Notes: generated from the sequence alone by a model not told the origin. A DNA stretch of 64,000 nucleotides from Malikia sp. (GCF_028687635.1 NZ_JAQTZS010000009.1:40727-104726); one strand, 5' to 3'; shown: positions 10,100 to 21,808, counted from the first letter of the stretch. A program made the numbers and translations.

Positions 10100-10408
10100 T
10101 CAGGCGCCCAGCGGCGCGCGGTCGATCAGCGACAGGCTGTCGTTGACGTCGAACAGCTTGGCGTTGACCCGCGCAACGCCGAAGGACTTGAGCCGCGCGC
10201 TGTGCATGGCCAGGTAGGCCTCGGCGCTGGGTCGGTCGCTGAACAGGTAGGCGCCACCCGCCTCGCCGGCGGCGGCGTTTTCGGTCCAGATCTTCCAGAG
10301 CAGGCCGGGCTCCTGCGCGATCGACTGCGCCAGGCCAGCCATGGCCTCGCTCATCTCGGCGCCCCAGGGGCCTTGGTAGGGGAAGTCGACTTGCAACAGA
10401 ACGGCCAT
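10100..10408 (-). CDS. YdhR-like putative mono-oxygenase
   Basis: A 102-residue single-domain protein with the ferredoxin-like dimeric alpha/beta barrel pattern of the YdhR family: MAVLLQVDFPYQGPWG, GLLWKIWTEN and GGAYLFSDRPSAEAYLAMH. The substrate is unknown and family members are annotated only as predicted mono-oxygenases. It ends 28 bases before ccoG is reached on the same strand; ccoG lies upstream in transcription, so the two may be co-transcribed. Confidence 0.8.
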   Translation of the reverse strand: MAVLLQVDFPYQGPWGAEMSEAMAGLAQSIAQEPGLLWKIWTENAAAGEAGGAYLFSDRPSAEAYLAMHSARLKSFGVARVNAKLFDVNDSLSLIDRAPLGA

Positions 10409-10436
10409 GGTGAACTTTCGTGGTGGATGAACGGAA

Positions 10437-11861
10437 TCAGCGCGGCACCAGGAAGACGGACTCCTCCTGGATCGCGATGCCCGAGTCGTTGAGCGATCGG
10501 ATCTTGAACTGGATCTTGTGCGAGCCGCCGGGCGACGATCCGGGCGGAACCTGCACGCGCAGCGCCAGCGAGTGGACCTCGGTCGGCTGCACGACCATGG
10601 TGCGCTCGGACGCGATCATGATGCCGGGCAGGCCCTCGACCGAGACCTCGAGCTGCTGCACGACCTCGGTCGCGTTCATGGCCTGCAGGCGGAACACGTT
10701 CTCGATCCGACCCTGCTCGACCATGCGCGCGATCGCGCCACGGTCACGCATCACGTCGACCTTGAGCGGCGTGCGCAGGTACAGGCTGACGGCCACCGCG
10801 ACGCAGATCGCCAGCAGAACGCCGGTGTAGATCAGCACGCGCGGACGCATGGCGCGCTGAACCATCTGCTGGTTGGACCATTGGTTGGCCATGCCGTTCT
10901 CGGTCGCGAACCTGATCAGGCCACGCGGGTAGTTCATCTTGTCCATCACATCGTCGCAGGCGTCCACGCAGGCACCACAACCGATGCACTCGTACTGCAG
11001 GCCCTTGCGGATGTCGATGCCGGTCGGGCAGACCTGGACGCAAAGCGTGCAGTCGATGCAGGAGCCCAGGCCCAGCGCCTTGGGGTCGGCCGATTTCCTG
11101 CGCGCGCCGCGCGGCTCGCCGCGCGCTTCGTCGTAGGTCACGATCATCGTGTCGCGGTCGAACATCGCGCTCTGGAAGCGGGCGTAGGGGCACATGTACT
11201 TGCAGACCTGCTCGCGCATCCAGCCGGCGTTGCCGTAGGTGGCGAAGCCGTAGAACAGCACCCAGAAGGTCTCCCAGGGACCCAGGCCCAGCGTCGCGAA
11301 CTCGGCGACCAGCACCTTGATCGGCGTGAAGTAGCCGACGAAGGTCACGCCGGTCCACAACGCGAACAGGATCCAGGCCAGATGCTTGAGCGCCTTGCGG
11401 CCGAACTTGTTGCCCGACATGGCGCCGTCATCCAGCCGCATGCGCGCGCTGCGGTCGCCCTCGATCTTCTTCTCGATCCACATGAAGATCTCGGTGTAGA
11501 CCGTCTGCGGGCAGGCAAAGCCGCACCAGAGACGTCCGGCCACCGCGGTGAAGAGGAACAGGGCGAGCGCCGCGATCACCAGCAGCCCGGTCAGGTAGAT
11601 GAAGTCCTGCGGATACAGCACCAGGCCGAACAGGTAGAAGCGGCGCGCCTCGAGGTCGAACAGCACGGCCTGGCGGTTGTTCCAGACCAGCCAGGGCAGG
11701 CCATAGAAGACGATCTGCGTGATCCAGACCAAGGCCCAGCGCCAGGTATTGAACAAGCCCTTGACCGAGCGCGCGTAGATCTTTGCGCTCGACTCATAGA
11801 GCGATATTTCGACCTCTTTCGGTGCCTCGGCGGCACGCGGTTTATCGGGATTCGTCGTCAT
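10437..11861 (-). CDS. ccoG: Cytochrome c oxidase accessory protein CcoG (FixG/RdxA)
   Basis: A 474-residue membrane iron-sulfur protein. Several membrane spans occupy about 40-235 and around 365-385. Two 4Fe-4S clusters are seen in CIDCTLCVQVCPTGIDIRKG and CIGCGACVDACDDVMDKM (about residues 270-320), and the C-terminal periplasmic Ig-like FixG domain follows. CcoG helps deliver copper (Cu(II) reduction) during cbb3 oxidase assembly. The start MTTNPDKP was chosen over a longer frame from 11975 because the latter covers the regulatory spacer. No ccoNOPQ genes are adjacent, so this copy is an orphan here. Confidence 0.93.
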   Translation of the reverse strand: MTTNPDKPRAAEAPKEVEISLYESSAKIYARSVKGLFNTWRWALVWITQIVFYGLPWLVWNNRQAVLFDLEARRFYLFGLVLYPQDFIYLTGLLVIAALALFLFTAVAGRLWCGFACPQTVYTEIFMWIEKKIEGDRSARMRLDDGAMSGNKFGRKALKHLAWILFALWTGVTFVGYFTPIKVLVAEFATLGLGPWETFWVLFYGFATYGNAGWMREQVCKYMCPYARFQSAMFDRDTMIVTYDEARGEPRGARRKSADPKALGLGSCIDCTLCVQVCPTGIDIRKGLQYECIGCGACVDACDDVMDKMNYPRGLIRFATENGMANQWSNQQMVQRAMRPRVLIYTGVLLAICVAVAVSLYLRTPLKVDVMRDRGAIARMVEQGRIENVFRLQAMNATEVVQQLEVSVEGLPGIMIASERTMVVQPTEVHSLALRVQVPPGSSPGGSHKIQFKIRSLNDSGIAIQEESVFLVPR

Positions 11862-14457
<2,596 letters not shown>

Positions 14458-14490
14458 CTCGGGCCGGGTCACCCCGCGCAACCCTGATGA

Positions 14491-14516
14491 AAGCGATCTT
14501 CGGATCGCTTTTTTTT
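14491..14516 (+). terminator. Rho-independent terminator after katG
   Basis: AAGCGATC and GATCGCTT form a perfect 8-bp stem closed by a TTCG tetraloop, followed by six further T residues. Confidence 0.95.
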
Positions 14517-14525
14517 AACTCATTA

Positions 14526-14544
14526 AATACGAATGATTCTTGTT
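14526..14544 (+). promoter_or_regulatory. Fur box upstream of siderophore receptor operon
   Basis: AATACGAATGATTCTTGTT resembles the proteobacterial Fur consensus built around AATGATTCT and lies about 60 bases before the receptor start. Iron-repressed expression of the operon to exbD is inferred. Confidence 0.7.
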
Positions 14545-14602
14545 TAATATATGATTCACGGCACAGCCAACCAGCCCCTCTGTCCCACCCTTACCGCTGA
14601 CC

Positions 14603-16861
14603 ATGAACCGCATCGCCAACCCGCCCGAGCAGGCCACTGCTCACCTGGCATCCAACACCCCGACCCTGCTGCCGCTGGGCGTCCTGCTGCTGGCTGGCTC
14701 GTTCGCCGCCAGCGCCCAGACCGCGCCGACCAGCGCCAGCCAGACGCTGTCGACCGTGACCGTCAGTGACTCGGCCGAACCGGTCGAGCTCAAGAGCAAG
14801 AACAGCCTGCGCGCCAGCTCGACCCAGGCGGCCAAGGGCCGGCAGGAACTGCGCGACATCCCGCAGACCGTCACGGTGATGACCGAGCTGCTGATCGACG
14901 ACCGCAACCTCGACGACTTGCGCGAGGTACTCAAGACCACCGCCGGCGTGACCTTCATGGCCGGCGAGACCGGCGAGGAAGACGTGCGCCTGCGCGGCTT
15001 CTCGCTCGGCCAGGCGGGCGACATCTACGTCGATGGCCTGCGCGACGCGCCGCTGATCGAGCGCGACACCTTCAACCATGACAGGGTCGAGGTGCTGAAG
15101 GGCTCGGCCTCGATGCTGTTCGGCAAGGGCTCGACCGGCGGCGTGGTGAACCAGGTCAGCAAGGCACCGTTCCTGATGGACCAGCACGAGGTCGATGTCA
15201 CCATCGGCAGCGGCCAGGAGCTGCGCGTGACCGGAGACTTCAACCTCAAGACCGGCGAGGATTCGGCGCTGCGCATCAACGCGATGACGCATGACGCCGA
15301 CAACCACGGCGCCAGCGTGAACAAGAAGGGCATCGCGCCGAGCTACCGCTGGGGCATCGGCACGCGCGACGAGTTCTCGGTCGGCCTCTATCACCTGGAA
15401 ACCGACGGCCAACCGCTCTACAACCATCCCTGGTTCGTCGGCGCTGACGGCAAGATCGAGCCCAGCCTGCCGGCCAGGAACTACTACGGCCTGGCCAGCG
15501 ACTACCTGAAGACCGAGAGCACTTACGGCACCTTCAGCCATACGCACCGCTTCGACCACGACACCGAGCTCAAGACCCAGGTGCGGCATGGCCGCTACGA
15601 GCGTGAGCTGCTGGCGAGCGCGATCCGCTTTGCCCCGGCCGCACAGCAACCGGGCGGACTGGCCATGACGGCCGACAACCTCAGCAGCAACAGCGTGCTG
15701 CTGCGCAACCCCAAGGCCCGCGTCGGCTACAGCGACCTGACCCAGATCCAGAGCGACTACAGCGGCAAGTTCCAGGCCTTTGGCCAGCAGCACAGCCTGC
15801 TCGCCGGCGTCGACCTGTCGCACGAGGATGCCGAGCGCAACAACAGCTACACCAGCGGACTGAACGCCGCGCCGACCACCCGGGTCGGCACGCCCAACGA
15901 TGGCGCCTCGGTTATCGACACCCGACTGCCGCCGGTGCTCAATACGTTCCGGGCCAGCAATGTCGGCCTCTATGCACAGGACACCGTCAGCATCACCGAT
16001 ACCATCAAGCTGATCGCGGGTCTGCGTCTGGACCATTTCGATGCGTCCTACCACGCACCGGCCAACGGCGGCACGCCGACGGCCAGCTTCCAGGTCAGCG
16101 ACGACCTGATCAGCCCGCGCCTGGGCGCGCTCTACCAGCCCAGCGCGACCGAGTCCTGGTACGCCTCCTTCGGCACCTCGTACAACACCTCGGGCGACAG
16201 CTACCAGTTCGCGCTCGGCGCCATGACGCCTGGCAGCAACAACGCCAGGATCGCCAACACCCCGCCCGAGAAGAGCCGCAACTTCGAGTTCGGCGGCAAG
16301 TTCGAGCTGTTCGACAACAAGGCCTCGCTGGGCGTGGCGCTGTTCCACTCCGAGAAGTACAACGAGCGCAACACCGACGAGCCGACCGCGGACTCCTTCC
16401 TGCTGTCGGGCAAGCGCCACGCCACCGGCATGGAGTTCAACCTGGCTGGCCGCATCACGCCGAAATGGGAGCTGTTCTACAACCACAGCTGGATTCCGGA
16501 AGCCAAGATCGACGAGGGTGTGACTTCGGGTGGCAATGCGCAACAACAAGGCGACCGCCCGGCCCTGACACCCAAGCACAGCGCCAGCCTGTGGACGACC
16601 TACCGCATTGCACCGCAATGGCGCCTGGGCGCTGGCCTGAACTACCGTGGCGAGCAGAACCCCGAGGGCGCGCGCCATGTCATGGCCAAGGCCTTCACCA
16701 CGGTCGACGCGATGGCCGAGTACCAGATCGATGCCAACCAGTCGCTCAAGCTCAACCTGACCAACCTGACCGACGAGCTCTATGCCGACTCGCTGTATCG
16801 CGGCTTCTACGCCCCGGGCGCCGCGCGCCAGGTCCAGCTGAGCTACAAGGTCCTGTTCTGA
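14603..16861 (+). CDS. TonB-dependent siderophore receptor (Fiu-like)
   Basis: A 752-residue outer-membrane receptor. A signal peptide ends SFAASA-QT; a TonB-box-like STVTVSD segment sits near residue 50; the plug domain spans about 80-210 (RDIPQTVTVM, VRLRGFSLGQAGDIYVDGLRD, VEVLKGSASMLFGKGSTGGVVNQVSK) and the beta-barrel the remainder, ending in an aromatic residue (YKVLF). The sequence is closest in pattern to catecholate-type (Fiu/PiuA) receptors. It heads an operon with piuC, an FMN oxidase and its own TonB-ExbB-ExbD energy system behind a Fur box. Confidence 0.93.
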   Translation: MNRIANPPEQATAHLASNTPTLLPLGVLLLAGSFAASAQTAPTSASQTLSTVTVSDSAEPVELKSKNSLRASSTQAAKGRQELRDIPQTVTVMTELLIDDRNLDDLREVLKTTAGVTFMAGETGEEDVRLRGFSLGQAGDIYVDGLRDAPLIERDTFNHDRVEVLKGSASMLFGKGSTGGVVNQVSKAPFLMDQHEVDVTIGSGQELRVTGDFNLKTGEDSALRINAMTHDADNHGASVNKKGIAPSYRWGIGTRDEFSVGLYHLETDGQPLYNHPWFVGADGKIEPSLPARNYYGLASDYLKTESTYGTFSHTHRFDHDTELKTQVRHGRYERELLASAIRFAPAAQQPGGLAMTADNLSSNSVLLRNPKARVGYSDLTQIQSDYSGKFQAFGQQHSLLAGVDLSHEDAERNNSYTSGLNAAPTTRVGTPNDGASVIDTRLPPVLNTFRASNVGLYAQDTVSITDTIKLIAGLRLDHFDASYHAPANGGTPTASFQVSDDLISPRLGALYQPSATESWYASFGTSYNTSGDSYQFALGAMTPGSNNARIANTPPEKSRNFEFGGKFELFDNKASLGVALFHSEKYNERNTDEPTADSFLLSGKRHATGMEFNLAGRITPKWELFYNHSWIPEAKIDEGVTSGGNAQQQGDRPALTPKHSASLWTTYRIAPQWRLGAGLNYRGEQNPEGARHVMAKAFTTVDAMAEYQIDANQSLKLNLTNLTDELYADSLYRGFYAPGAARQVQLSYKVLF

Positions 16862-16882
16862 TCCCCTGCTGAACTGCCCACC

Positions 16883-17569
16883 ATGCTGCTGCACCTGAAA
16901 AACCTCCTGAACCCGCAAGAACTGGCCCGTGCCCGCTTGCTGCTGGGCGACGACGCCCCCTGGACCGACGGCCGCAGCACGGCCGGCGGCCAGGCGGTCG
17001 CGCACAAGCGCAACGAGCAACTGGCGCAGGACAGCGCGCAGGCGACCGAACTGCAGCAGCTGGTGCTGGGCGCGCTGCGGCGCGATCCGCTGTTCTTCTC
17101 GGCCGCGCTGCCGCGCCGGATCTTCAACCCGCTGTTCAACCGCTACCGGGTCGGTGCCGACCGCTACGGCGCGCATGTGGACGGCGCGGTGCTGCATTCG
17201 AAGGCGACCCAGGAATGGGTGAGGACCGATGTCTCCTGCACCCTGTTCCTGGCCGACCCCGACGAGTACGACGGCGGCGAACTGCTGGTGCATGACAGCT
17301 ACGGCAATCGCGGCGTCAAGCTGGCCGCCGGCGATGCGGTGCTCTACCCGGGCACCAGCGTGCACGAGGTCACGCCGGTCACGCGCGGTGCCCGCATCGC
17401 GAGTTTCTTCTGGATCGAGAGCATGGTGCGCGGCGACGAGCAGCGCCGTACCCTGTTCGAGCTCGACCTGAACCTGCTGCGCCTGCGCGAGCGCCACGGC
17501 GAGAGCGCCGAGACCCTCGCCTTGAGCGGCGTCTATCACAACCTGCTGCGGCAATGGGCCAGCACCTGA
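16883..17569 (+). CDS. piuC: PKHD-type Fe(II)/2-oxoglutarate hydroxylase PiuC
   Basis: The 228-residue product matches PiuC/Ybi[26 protein letters not shown] contains the HxD iron ligands, and [25 protein letters not shown] contains the distal His and the 2-oxoglutarate-binding Arg. The family is regularly found beside PiuA/Fiu-type receptors and is implicated in iron release from siderophores, though its substrate is not settled. It lies 21 bases after the receptor. Confidence 0.93.
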   Translation: MLLHLKNLLNPQELARARLLLGDDAPWTDGRSTAGGQAVAHKRNEQLAQDSAQATELQQLVLGALRRDPLFFSAALPRRIFNPLFNRYRVGADRYGAHVDGAVLHSKATQEWVRTDVSCTLFLADPDEYDGGELLVHDSYGNRGVKLAAGDAVLYPGTSVHEVTPVTRGARIASFFWIESMVRGDEQRRTLFELDLNLLRLRERHGESAETLALSGVYHNLLRQWAST

Positions 17570-17574
17570 AACCG

Positions 17575-18684
17575 ATGTCAACGACCACTCACCACGACCA
17601 GCCGGCCAGCCTGCCGACCAGGCTGTTCAATCTGGCCGATCACGAGGCACGGGCGCGCGACCGGCTCGATGCCTCGGCCTGGGCCTATTACAGCGGCGGC
17701 GCCGCCGACGAGATCACGCTGCGCGCCAACCGGGCGGCCTGGGATGCGCTGGCGCTGCGCCCGCGCGTGCTGCGTCCGCTCGCCGGCCTGTCGCTGGCCA
17801 GCCAGCTGCTGGGACAGGCCCTGCCCTGCCCCCTGCTGGTCGCGCCAATGGCGCACCAGCGCCTGGCGCATCCGGACGGCGAACTGGCGACGGCCGTCGC
17901 GGCCGCCGCCGTCGGCGCCGGCCTGGTGCTGAGCCAGCAGAGCAGCCATCCGCTCGAAGCCGTCGCGGCGCATTGCCTGGCCGACCCGGAGCGGGGCCCG
18001 TTCTGGTTCCAGCTCCACGCGCTGGGCGAGCGCGGCTGGCTGCGCGAGCTGATCGCGCGCGCCGAGGCCGCTGGCGTCGAGGCGCTGGTGCTGACGGTGG
18101 ACGCACCGCTCAACGGCGTGCGCGACCGCGAGCGCCGCGCCGGCTTCGCCCTGCCGGCCGGACTGGCCACGCCCCACCTGCCGCCCGCCAGCGCCAGCAG
18201 CCTGGACGGGTTGCTGGCGCAAGCCCCCAGCTGGGATGACGTCGCCTGGCTGCAGGCCAACAGCCGGCTGCCGCTGCTGCTCAAGGGCGTGACGCATCCG
18301 CTGGATGCGGCGCAGGCCTGTGCGCTGGGCGTCGCGGGGCTGATCGTCTCCAATCACGGCGGACGCGTGCTCGACACCATGCCAGCCAGCGCCACCCTGC
18401 TGCCCGAGGTCGCGGCGGTGGTGGCGGGCCGCTGCGCGCTGCTGGTCGATGGCGGCATCCGGCGCGGCACCGATGTGCTGAAGGCACTCGCGCTCGGTGC
18501 CGACGCGGTGCTGATCGGGCGGCCGGTGCTGCACGGCCTGGCCAGCGCGGGGGCCGCCGGTGTGGCACATGTGCTGCGCCTGCTGCAGGACGAACTGGCC
18601 GCCGCGATGGCGCTGTGCGGGCTGCGCAACTTGAGTGAAATAGATCCGTCCTGCCTGCAATCGCCACGGGACATCCGGACATGA
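17575..18684 (+). CDS. FMN-dependent alpha-hydroxy-acid oxidase/dehydrogenase
   Basis: A 369-residue TIM-barrel flavoenzyme of the lactate/glycolate oxidase family: YYSGGAADEITLRAN near residue 37, LVAPMAHQRLAHPDGE, the active-site SNHGGRVLD, and the FMN phosphate region LVDGGIRRGTDVLKALALGADAVLIGRP. It oxidises 2-hydroxy acids to 2-oxo acids; the natural substrate is unknown. The position between piuC and tonB is unusual for such an enzyme and suggests a role tied to siderophore or hydroxycarboxylate-iron use. Its start is five bases after the piuC stop and its stop overlaps the tonB start (ATGA). Confidence 0.88.
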   Translation: MSTTTHHDQPASLPTRLFNLADHEARARDRLDASAWAYYSGGAADEITLRANRAAWDALALRPRVLRPLAGLSLASQLLGQALPCPLLVAPMAHQRLAHPDGELATAVAAAAVGAGLVLSQQSSHPLEAVAAHCLADPERGPFWFQLHALGERGWLRELIARAEAAGVEALVLTVDAPLNGVRDRERRAGFALPAGLATPHLPPASASSLDGLLAQAPSWDDVAWLQANSRLPLLLKGVTHPLDAAQACALGVAGLIVSNHGGRVLDTMPASATLLPEVAAVVAGRCALLVDGGIRRGTDVLKALALGADAVLIGRPVLHGLASAGAAGVAHVLRLLQDELAAAMALCGLRNLSEIDPSCLQSPRDIRT

Positions 18685-19394
18685 AACGGCTGGCATCGAA
18701 CGCCGGCGTGCCGCTGGCCGTGCTGCTGGCGCATGCCGGTCTGCTGGCCTGGCTGCAGGCCAGCCCCGCTCCGGTGCGGCCACCGCAACTGGCGGTCGTG
18801 ACGATGGAGCTGTTGGCCAGCAACCCGGCTCCGGTCCAGACCAGCCGGCCGGCAGCGCAGCCCGAGCCCCGTCCACGGCCCAGGCCGGCGCAAAAACAGA
18901 CTCAAAAACCGGCAGCCAAGCCGGCACCGCGCCAGGCGCAGCCGGCCGTGACGCCGCCTGTAACGCAACCCGTGACGCAGGCCGATCCCAGTCCGCTGCC
19001 GGCCACGGCACCCAGCATGTCACCCGCCTCCACAAGCAACGCGGCCAGCAGCACAGCATCTGCAACGCCTGTAGCCACTGGCCCGGCCAGCGCCGCACCG
19101 GCGCCGGCCAAGGTCGAGCTGCCGAGCGCGAGCGCCGACTACCTCAACAACCCGAAGCCAGCCTACCCCCCCTTGAGCCGGCGCCTGCGCGAGGAAGGCA
19201 AGGTCGTGCTGCGCGTGCTGATCGAGACCGACGGCACGGCAACGAAAGCCGAAGTCCGCCACTCGAGCGGCTACGAACGCCTCGACCAGGCCGCGCTGCA
19301 GACCGTGCTCAAGTGGCGCTACCTGCCGGCCAGGCGCAACGGCACGCCCGAAGCCATGTGGTTCAACATCCCCATCAATTTCGTACTGGAGTAA
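18681..19394 (+). CDS. tonB: TonB energy transducer
   Basis: A 237-residue protein with an N-terminal membrane anchor (about 10-28), a Pro/Ala/Lys-rich periplasmic spacer (about 45-145) and a C-terminal TonB domain including NNPKPAYPPLSRRLREEGKVVLRVLIETDG and LKWRYLPARRNGTPEAMW. It carries energy from ExbB-ExbD to the receptor at 14603. The ATGA overlap with the upstream gene and a six-base gap to exbB show one operon. Confidence 0.93.
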   Translation: MKRLASNAGVPLAVLLAHAGLLAWLQASPAPVRPPQLAVVTMELLASNPAPVQTSRPAAQPEPRPRPRPAQKQTQKPAAKPAPRQAQPAVTPPVTQPVTQADPSPLPATAPSMSPASTSNAASSTASATPVATGPASAAPAPAKVELPSASADYLNNPKPAYPPLSRRLREEGKVVLRVLIETDGTATKAEVRHSSGYERLDQAALQTVLKWRYLPARRNGTPEAMWFNIPINFVLE

Positions 19395-19400
19395 GCAAAA

Positions 19401-20129
19401 ATGGAAACGCAATTCGGCCTCGCCCATGTCTGGCAACAGGGCGACTGGATCACCCGCGGCGTGGCGGTGATCCTGCTCGGCATGTCGGTCCTGTCCTGGG
19501 TCACGATCGCGCTCAAGGCGCTCCGGCTGCGCCGGCACCGCGCCCAGGCGCGCGCCAGCCATGACTTCTGGCACAGCCGCGACCTCGGCGAAGGCCTGCG
19601 CCAGCTCGGCGAGCAGGCTGACAACCCGTTCCATCTGCTGGCGCACGAGGGCAACGAGGCGACCCGCCATCTGCTGCACCGGGATGGCGCCCCGGGCCGC
19701 CAGCTGCACGACAGCCTCGATGTGAGCGACTGGATCACGCGCTCGCTGCGCCATTCGATCGCCGACAGCCAGAGCCGCCTGCAGGCGGGCCTGAGCGTGC
19801 TGGCCTCGATCGGCTCGACCGCACCCTTCGTCGGCCTGTTCGGCACCGTCTGGGGCATCTACCACGCGCTGCTCGGCATCGGTGCCTCCGGCCAGGCCAA
19901 TATCGACCAGGTCGCCGGCCCGATCGGCGAGGCGCTGATCATGACGGCGCTTGGCCTGGTGGTCGCGATTCCCGCCGTGCTGGGCTACAACGCGCTGCTG
20001 CGCGGCAACAAGGGCGTGCTGCACCAGCTCGACCGCTTCGCGCATGACCTGCATGCCTATTTCGTGACCGGCGCGCGGGTGCGAACCGGCGCGGCGGGCC
20101 AAGCGGCCAGCCAGGCGACCAAAACCTGA
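19401..20129 (+). CDS. exbB: ExbB/TolQ-family proton-channel protein
   Basis: A 242-residue inner-membrane protein with three hydrophobic segments (about 18-38, 135-160 and 175-198). SIGSTAPFVGLFGTVWGIYHALLGIG and GEALIMTALGLVVAIPAVLGYNAL are the conserved ExbB core. With ExbD it supplies proton-motive energy to TonB. It lacks the long tail seen in the ZorA-like protein at 2263. Confidence 0.94.
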   Translation: METQFGLAHVWQQGDWITRGVAVILLGMSVLSWVTIALKALRLRRHRAQARASHDFWHSRDLGEGLRQLGEQADNPFHLLAHEGNEATRHLLHRDGAPGRQLHDSLDVSDWITRSLRHSIADSQSRLQAGLSVLASIGSTAPFVGLFGTVWGIYHALLGIGASGQANIDQVAGPIGEALIMTALGLVVAIPAVLGYNALLRGNKGVLHQLDRFAHDLHAYFVTGARVRTGAAGQAASQATKT

Positions 20130-20146
20130 AACCCGGGAGCAAGACC

Positions 20147-20551
20147 ATGGCCTTTGCCAACTTCGAATCCGATGACGGCGCAGTCCTGAGCGAGATCAAC
20201 ATGGTGCCGCTGATCGACGTGATGCTGGTGCTGCTGATCGTCTTCATCGTCACGCTGCCGGTGGTGCGACACGCGGTCAGCGTCGACCTGCCACAGGCCA
20301 GCGCGCAACCCAGCCGCGACAAGCCCGAGACGGTGCAGCTCAGTGTCGATGCCCAGGGCCAGTACCACTGGAACCAGGAAGCACTGACTGACGAGGCGCT
20401 GCAGGCCAGACTGGCCGCCGCCGCGAGCCAGCAACCCCAGCCCGAGCTGCATGTCCACGGCGACCGGGCGGTGCGCTACGAGCGGGTCGCGCAGGCGATG
20501 GCGACGGCGCAGCGCGTCGGCATCCGCAAGATGGGATTCGTGACCCGGTAG
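20147..20551 (+). CDS. exbD: ExbD/TolR-family biopolymer transport protein
   Basis: A 134-residue protein with one membrane span. The conserved EINMVPLIDVMLVLLIVFIV segment (about 18-37) contains the proton-carrying Asp. It is the last gene of the Fur-linked iron operon. Confidence 0.94.
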   Translation: MAFANFESDDGAVLSEINMVPLIDVMLVLLIVFIVTLPVVRHAVSVDLPQASAQPSRDKPETVQLSVDAQGQYHWNQEALTDEALQARLAAAASQQPQPELHVHGDRAVRYERVAQAMATAQRVGIRKMGFVTR

Positions 20552-20571
20552 CGGCGCACGGGCGCACGGCA

Positions 20572-20797
20572 TCAGCTCGGCGCGCGCGGTCCAGCGCCTG
20601 CGAGGTGGCGCAACAGCTCGAAGCCGTCCGCGCCGGCCCAGCAGATGCTGGATGTCGGCTTCGCTCCCGAGCTGCGCACCCAGCAGCATGGTCAGCCGCG
20701 CGATGCGCGCGTTGAGGCTGGCGAACCGCTGCTCCAGATGCTGCGCCTGATCGGACCAGCCGGGTGCTCCACCCGGCGCGGCATCGGCCGGACTCAT
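20572..20797 (-). pseudogene. Remnant of a small conserved hypothetical gene
   Basis: From ATG 20797 the frame reads MSPADAAPGG, then a helical QRFASLNARIARLTMLLGAQ segment and SEADIQHLL. It then runs into Arg/Pro-rich sequence antisense to exbD. Shifting frame near 20640 gives GADGFELLRHLAGAG and a stop at 20572-20574, which looks like a natural C-terminus. An internal deletion that joined the two ends out of frame is the simplest reading. The start overlaps the DUF2892 stop (ATGA), so the original gene was coupled to it. The family is from memory of Burkholderiales hypotheticals and is unproven. Confidence 0.4.
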
Positions 20798-20985
20798 TTC
20801 TTCATCGGACAGGTGCTGATGCCGAGCAGGGCATAGAGGCCGCACCAGCCAATCAGGCCAGTCAGCAGGGGCACCACCCCGATATAGCCCCAGACGCCCA
20901 CGGTTCCGGTCGCGGCCAGGGCTATCAGCGCCACGCCCACGACGATGCGCAGCACGCGATCAATGCCACCGACATTGCTTTTCAT
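20794..20985 (-). CDS. DUF2892 (YgaP-like) small membrane protein
   Basis: A 63-residue protein with two hydrophobic segments and the DUF2892 pattern: MKSNVGGIDRVLRIVVGVAL at the start and LLGISTCPMKK at the end. The family is often joined to rhodanese domains or found in persulfide-responsive operons; its role is unknown. AGGAG precedes the start, and a perfect inverted repeat lies just upstream. Confidence 0.85.
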   Translation of the reverse strand: MKSNVGGIDRVLRIVVGVALIALAATGTVGVWGYIGVVPLLTGLIGWCGLYALLGISTCPMKK

Positions 20986-21005
20986 GATTGCTCCTTGGCT
21001 AAAAT

Positions 21006-21032
21006 ATACCCCAAGCAGTATAGATGGGGTAT
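21006..21032 (-). promoter_or_regulatory. Inverted repeat operator upstream of the DUF2892 gene
   Basis: ATACCCC (21006-21012) and GGGGTAT (21026-21032) form a perfect 7-bp inverted repeat with a 13-base spacer, starting about 20 bases before the DUF2892 start. The arms match those of CsoR/CstR-type operators, but the spacer is longer than in the compact dyad at 8956. Confidence 0.4.
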
Positions 21033-21196
21033 GACCCAGCCAGCCTAAACCCGGCGCCAGCGCGGGTCAAGCCAGCCAGATGGCCTTGAGCCATTCATGA
21101 ATCACATCCGTCTTGCGATAAACGCCAAGAACAGACAAGATGGCGTGACAAGACGTAAACAGCAGAAAAACCGCTCAACCCTACCAGCCCGACCCG

Positions 21197-21808
21197 ATGA
21201 ACAAGTCCACCGTCCTGCTCGCAGCCAGCCTGCTGCCCCTCTTGAGCGCGTGCAACGCACTGGCACCGAACACCACCCAGACCAGCACTGCCACTGCGCC
21301 GGAAGCGGCCTGGATCGGCGAAGCCCGCCAGGTGGCCGGATCGGTGCCGCCCAAGCTGATGGCGGTGCTGAGCGCGGCCATCCAGCAAGGCGGCCCGGCG
21401 CACGCGATCGGGGTCTGCCAGAGCGAGGCGCCGAAGATGGCGCGCGCGGCCTCCGAAGCCACGGGCTGGCAGATCAGGCGCGTCAGCCTGGGCAACCGCA
21501 ACCCCAAGGCCGTGCCCGACGCCTGGGAGCGCCAGACGCTCGAAACCTTCGACCGCCAGCAAGCCGCCGGCGCCGATGGCTCCAGGCTGGAGCGGGCCGA
21601 AGTCGTGACGGAAAACGGCCAGCAGGTGAAGCGCTACATGCGCGCGTTGCCGGTGCAGGCGGCCTGCCTGCAATGCCATGGCACCGCCGACCAGCTCGGT
21701 CCCGGCGTGGCCGCGCGTCTGAGCGAGCTCTATCCCCAGGACAAGGGCACCGGCTACCTGCTGGGCCAGATCCGCGGCGCCATGACGCTGCGCCAGAACC
21801 TTCAATGA
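21197..21808 (+). CDS. DUF3365 haem-binding lipoprotein
   Basis: A 203-residue protein with a lipoprotein-type signal (LLPLLSAC, lipobox Cys about residue 19). The remainder matches the DUF3365 (Tll0287-like) sensor fold, with GVCQSEAPKMA and the haem c motif CLQCH (about residue 154) followed by YPQDKGTGYLLGQIRGAM. It is probably a periplasmic haem-based redox or gas sensor or electron carrier. No obvious partner is adjacent; the small lipoprotein gene at 21812-22000 converges on it. Confidence 0.85.
   Translation: MNKSTVLLAASLLPLLSACNALAPNTTQTSTATAPEAAWIGEARQVAGSVPPKLMAVLSAAIQQGGPAHAIGVCQSEAPKMARAASEATGWQIRRVSLGNRNPKAVPDAWERQTLETFDRQQAAGADGSRLERAEVVTENGQQVKRYMRALPVQAACLQCHGTADQLGPGVAARLSELYPQDKGTGYLLGQIRGAMTLRQNLQ

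Noticed and set aside
14591..17581. 996-codon open frame on the minus strand opposite the siderophore receptor and piuC
   Set aside because: It is a high-GC shadow: Val/Gln/Arg/Gly-rich without any domain, exactly opposite strong genes on the + strand.
19401..20551. ExbB-ExbD as a second Zorya-type motor
   Set aside because: The ExbB-like protein has no long tail, the ExbD-like protein lacks an OmpA domain, and both follow tonB in an iron operon.
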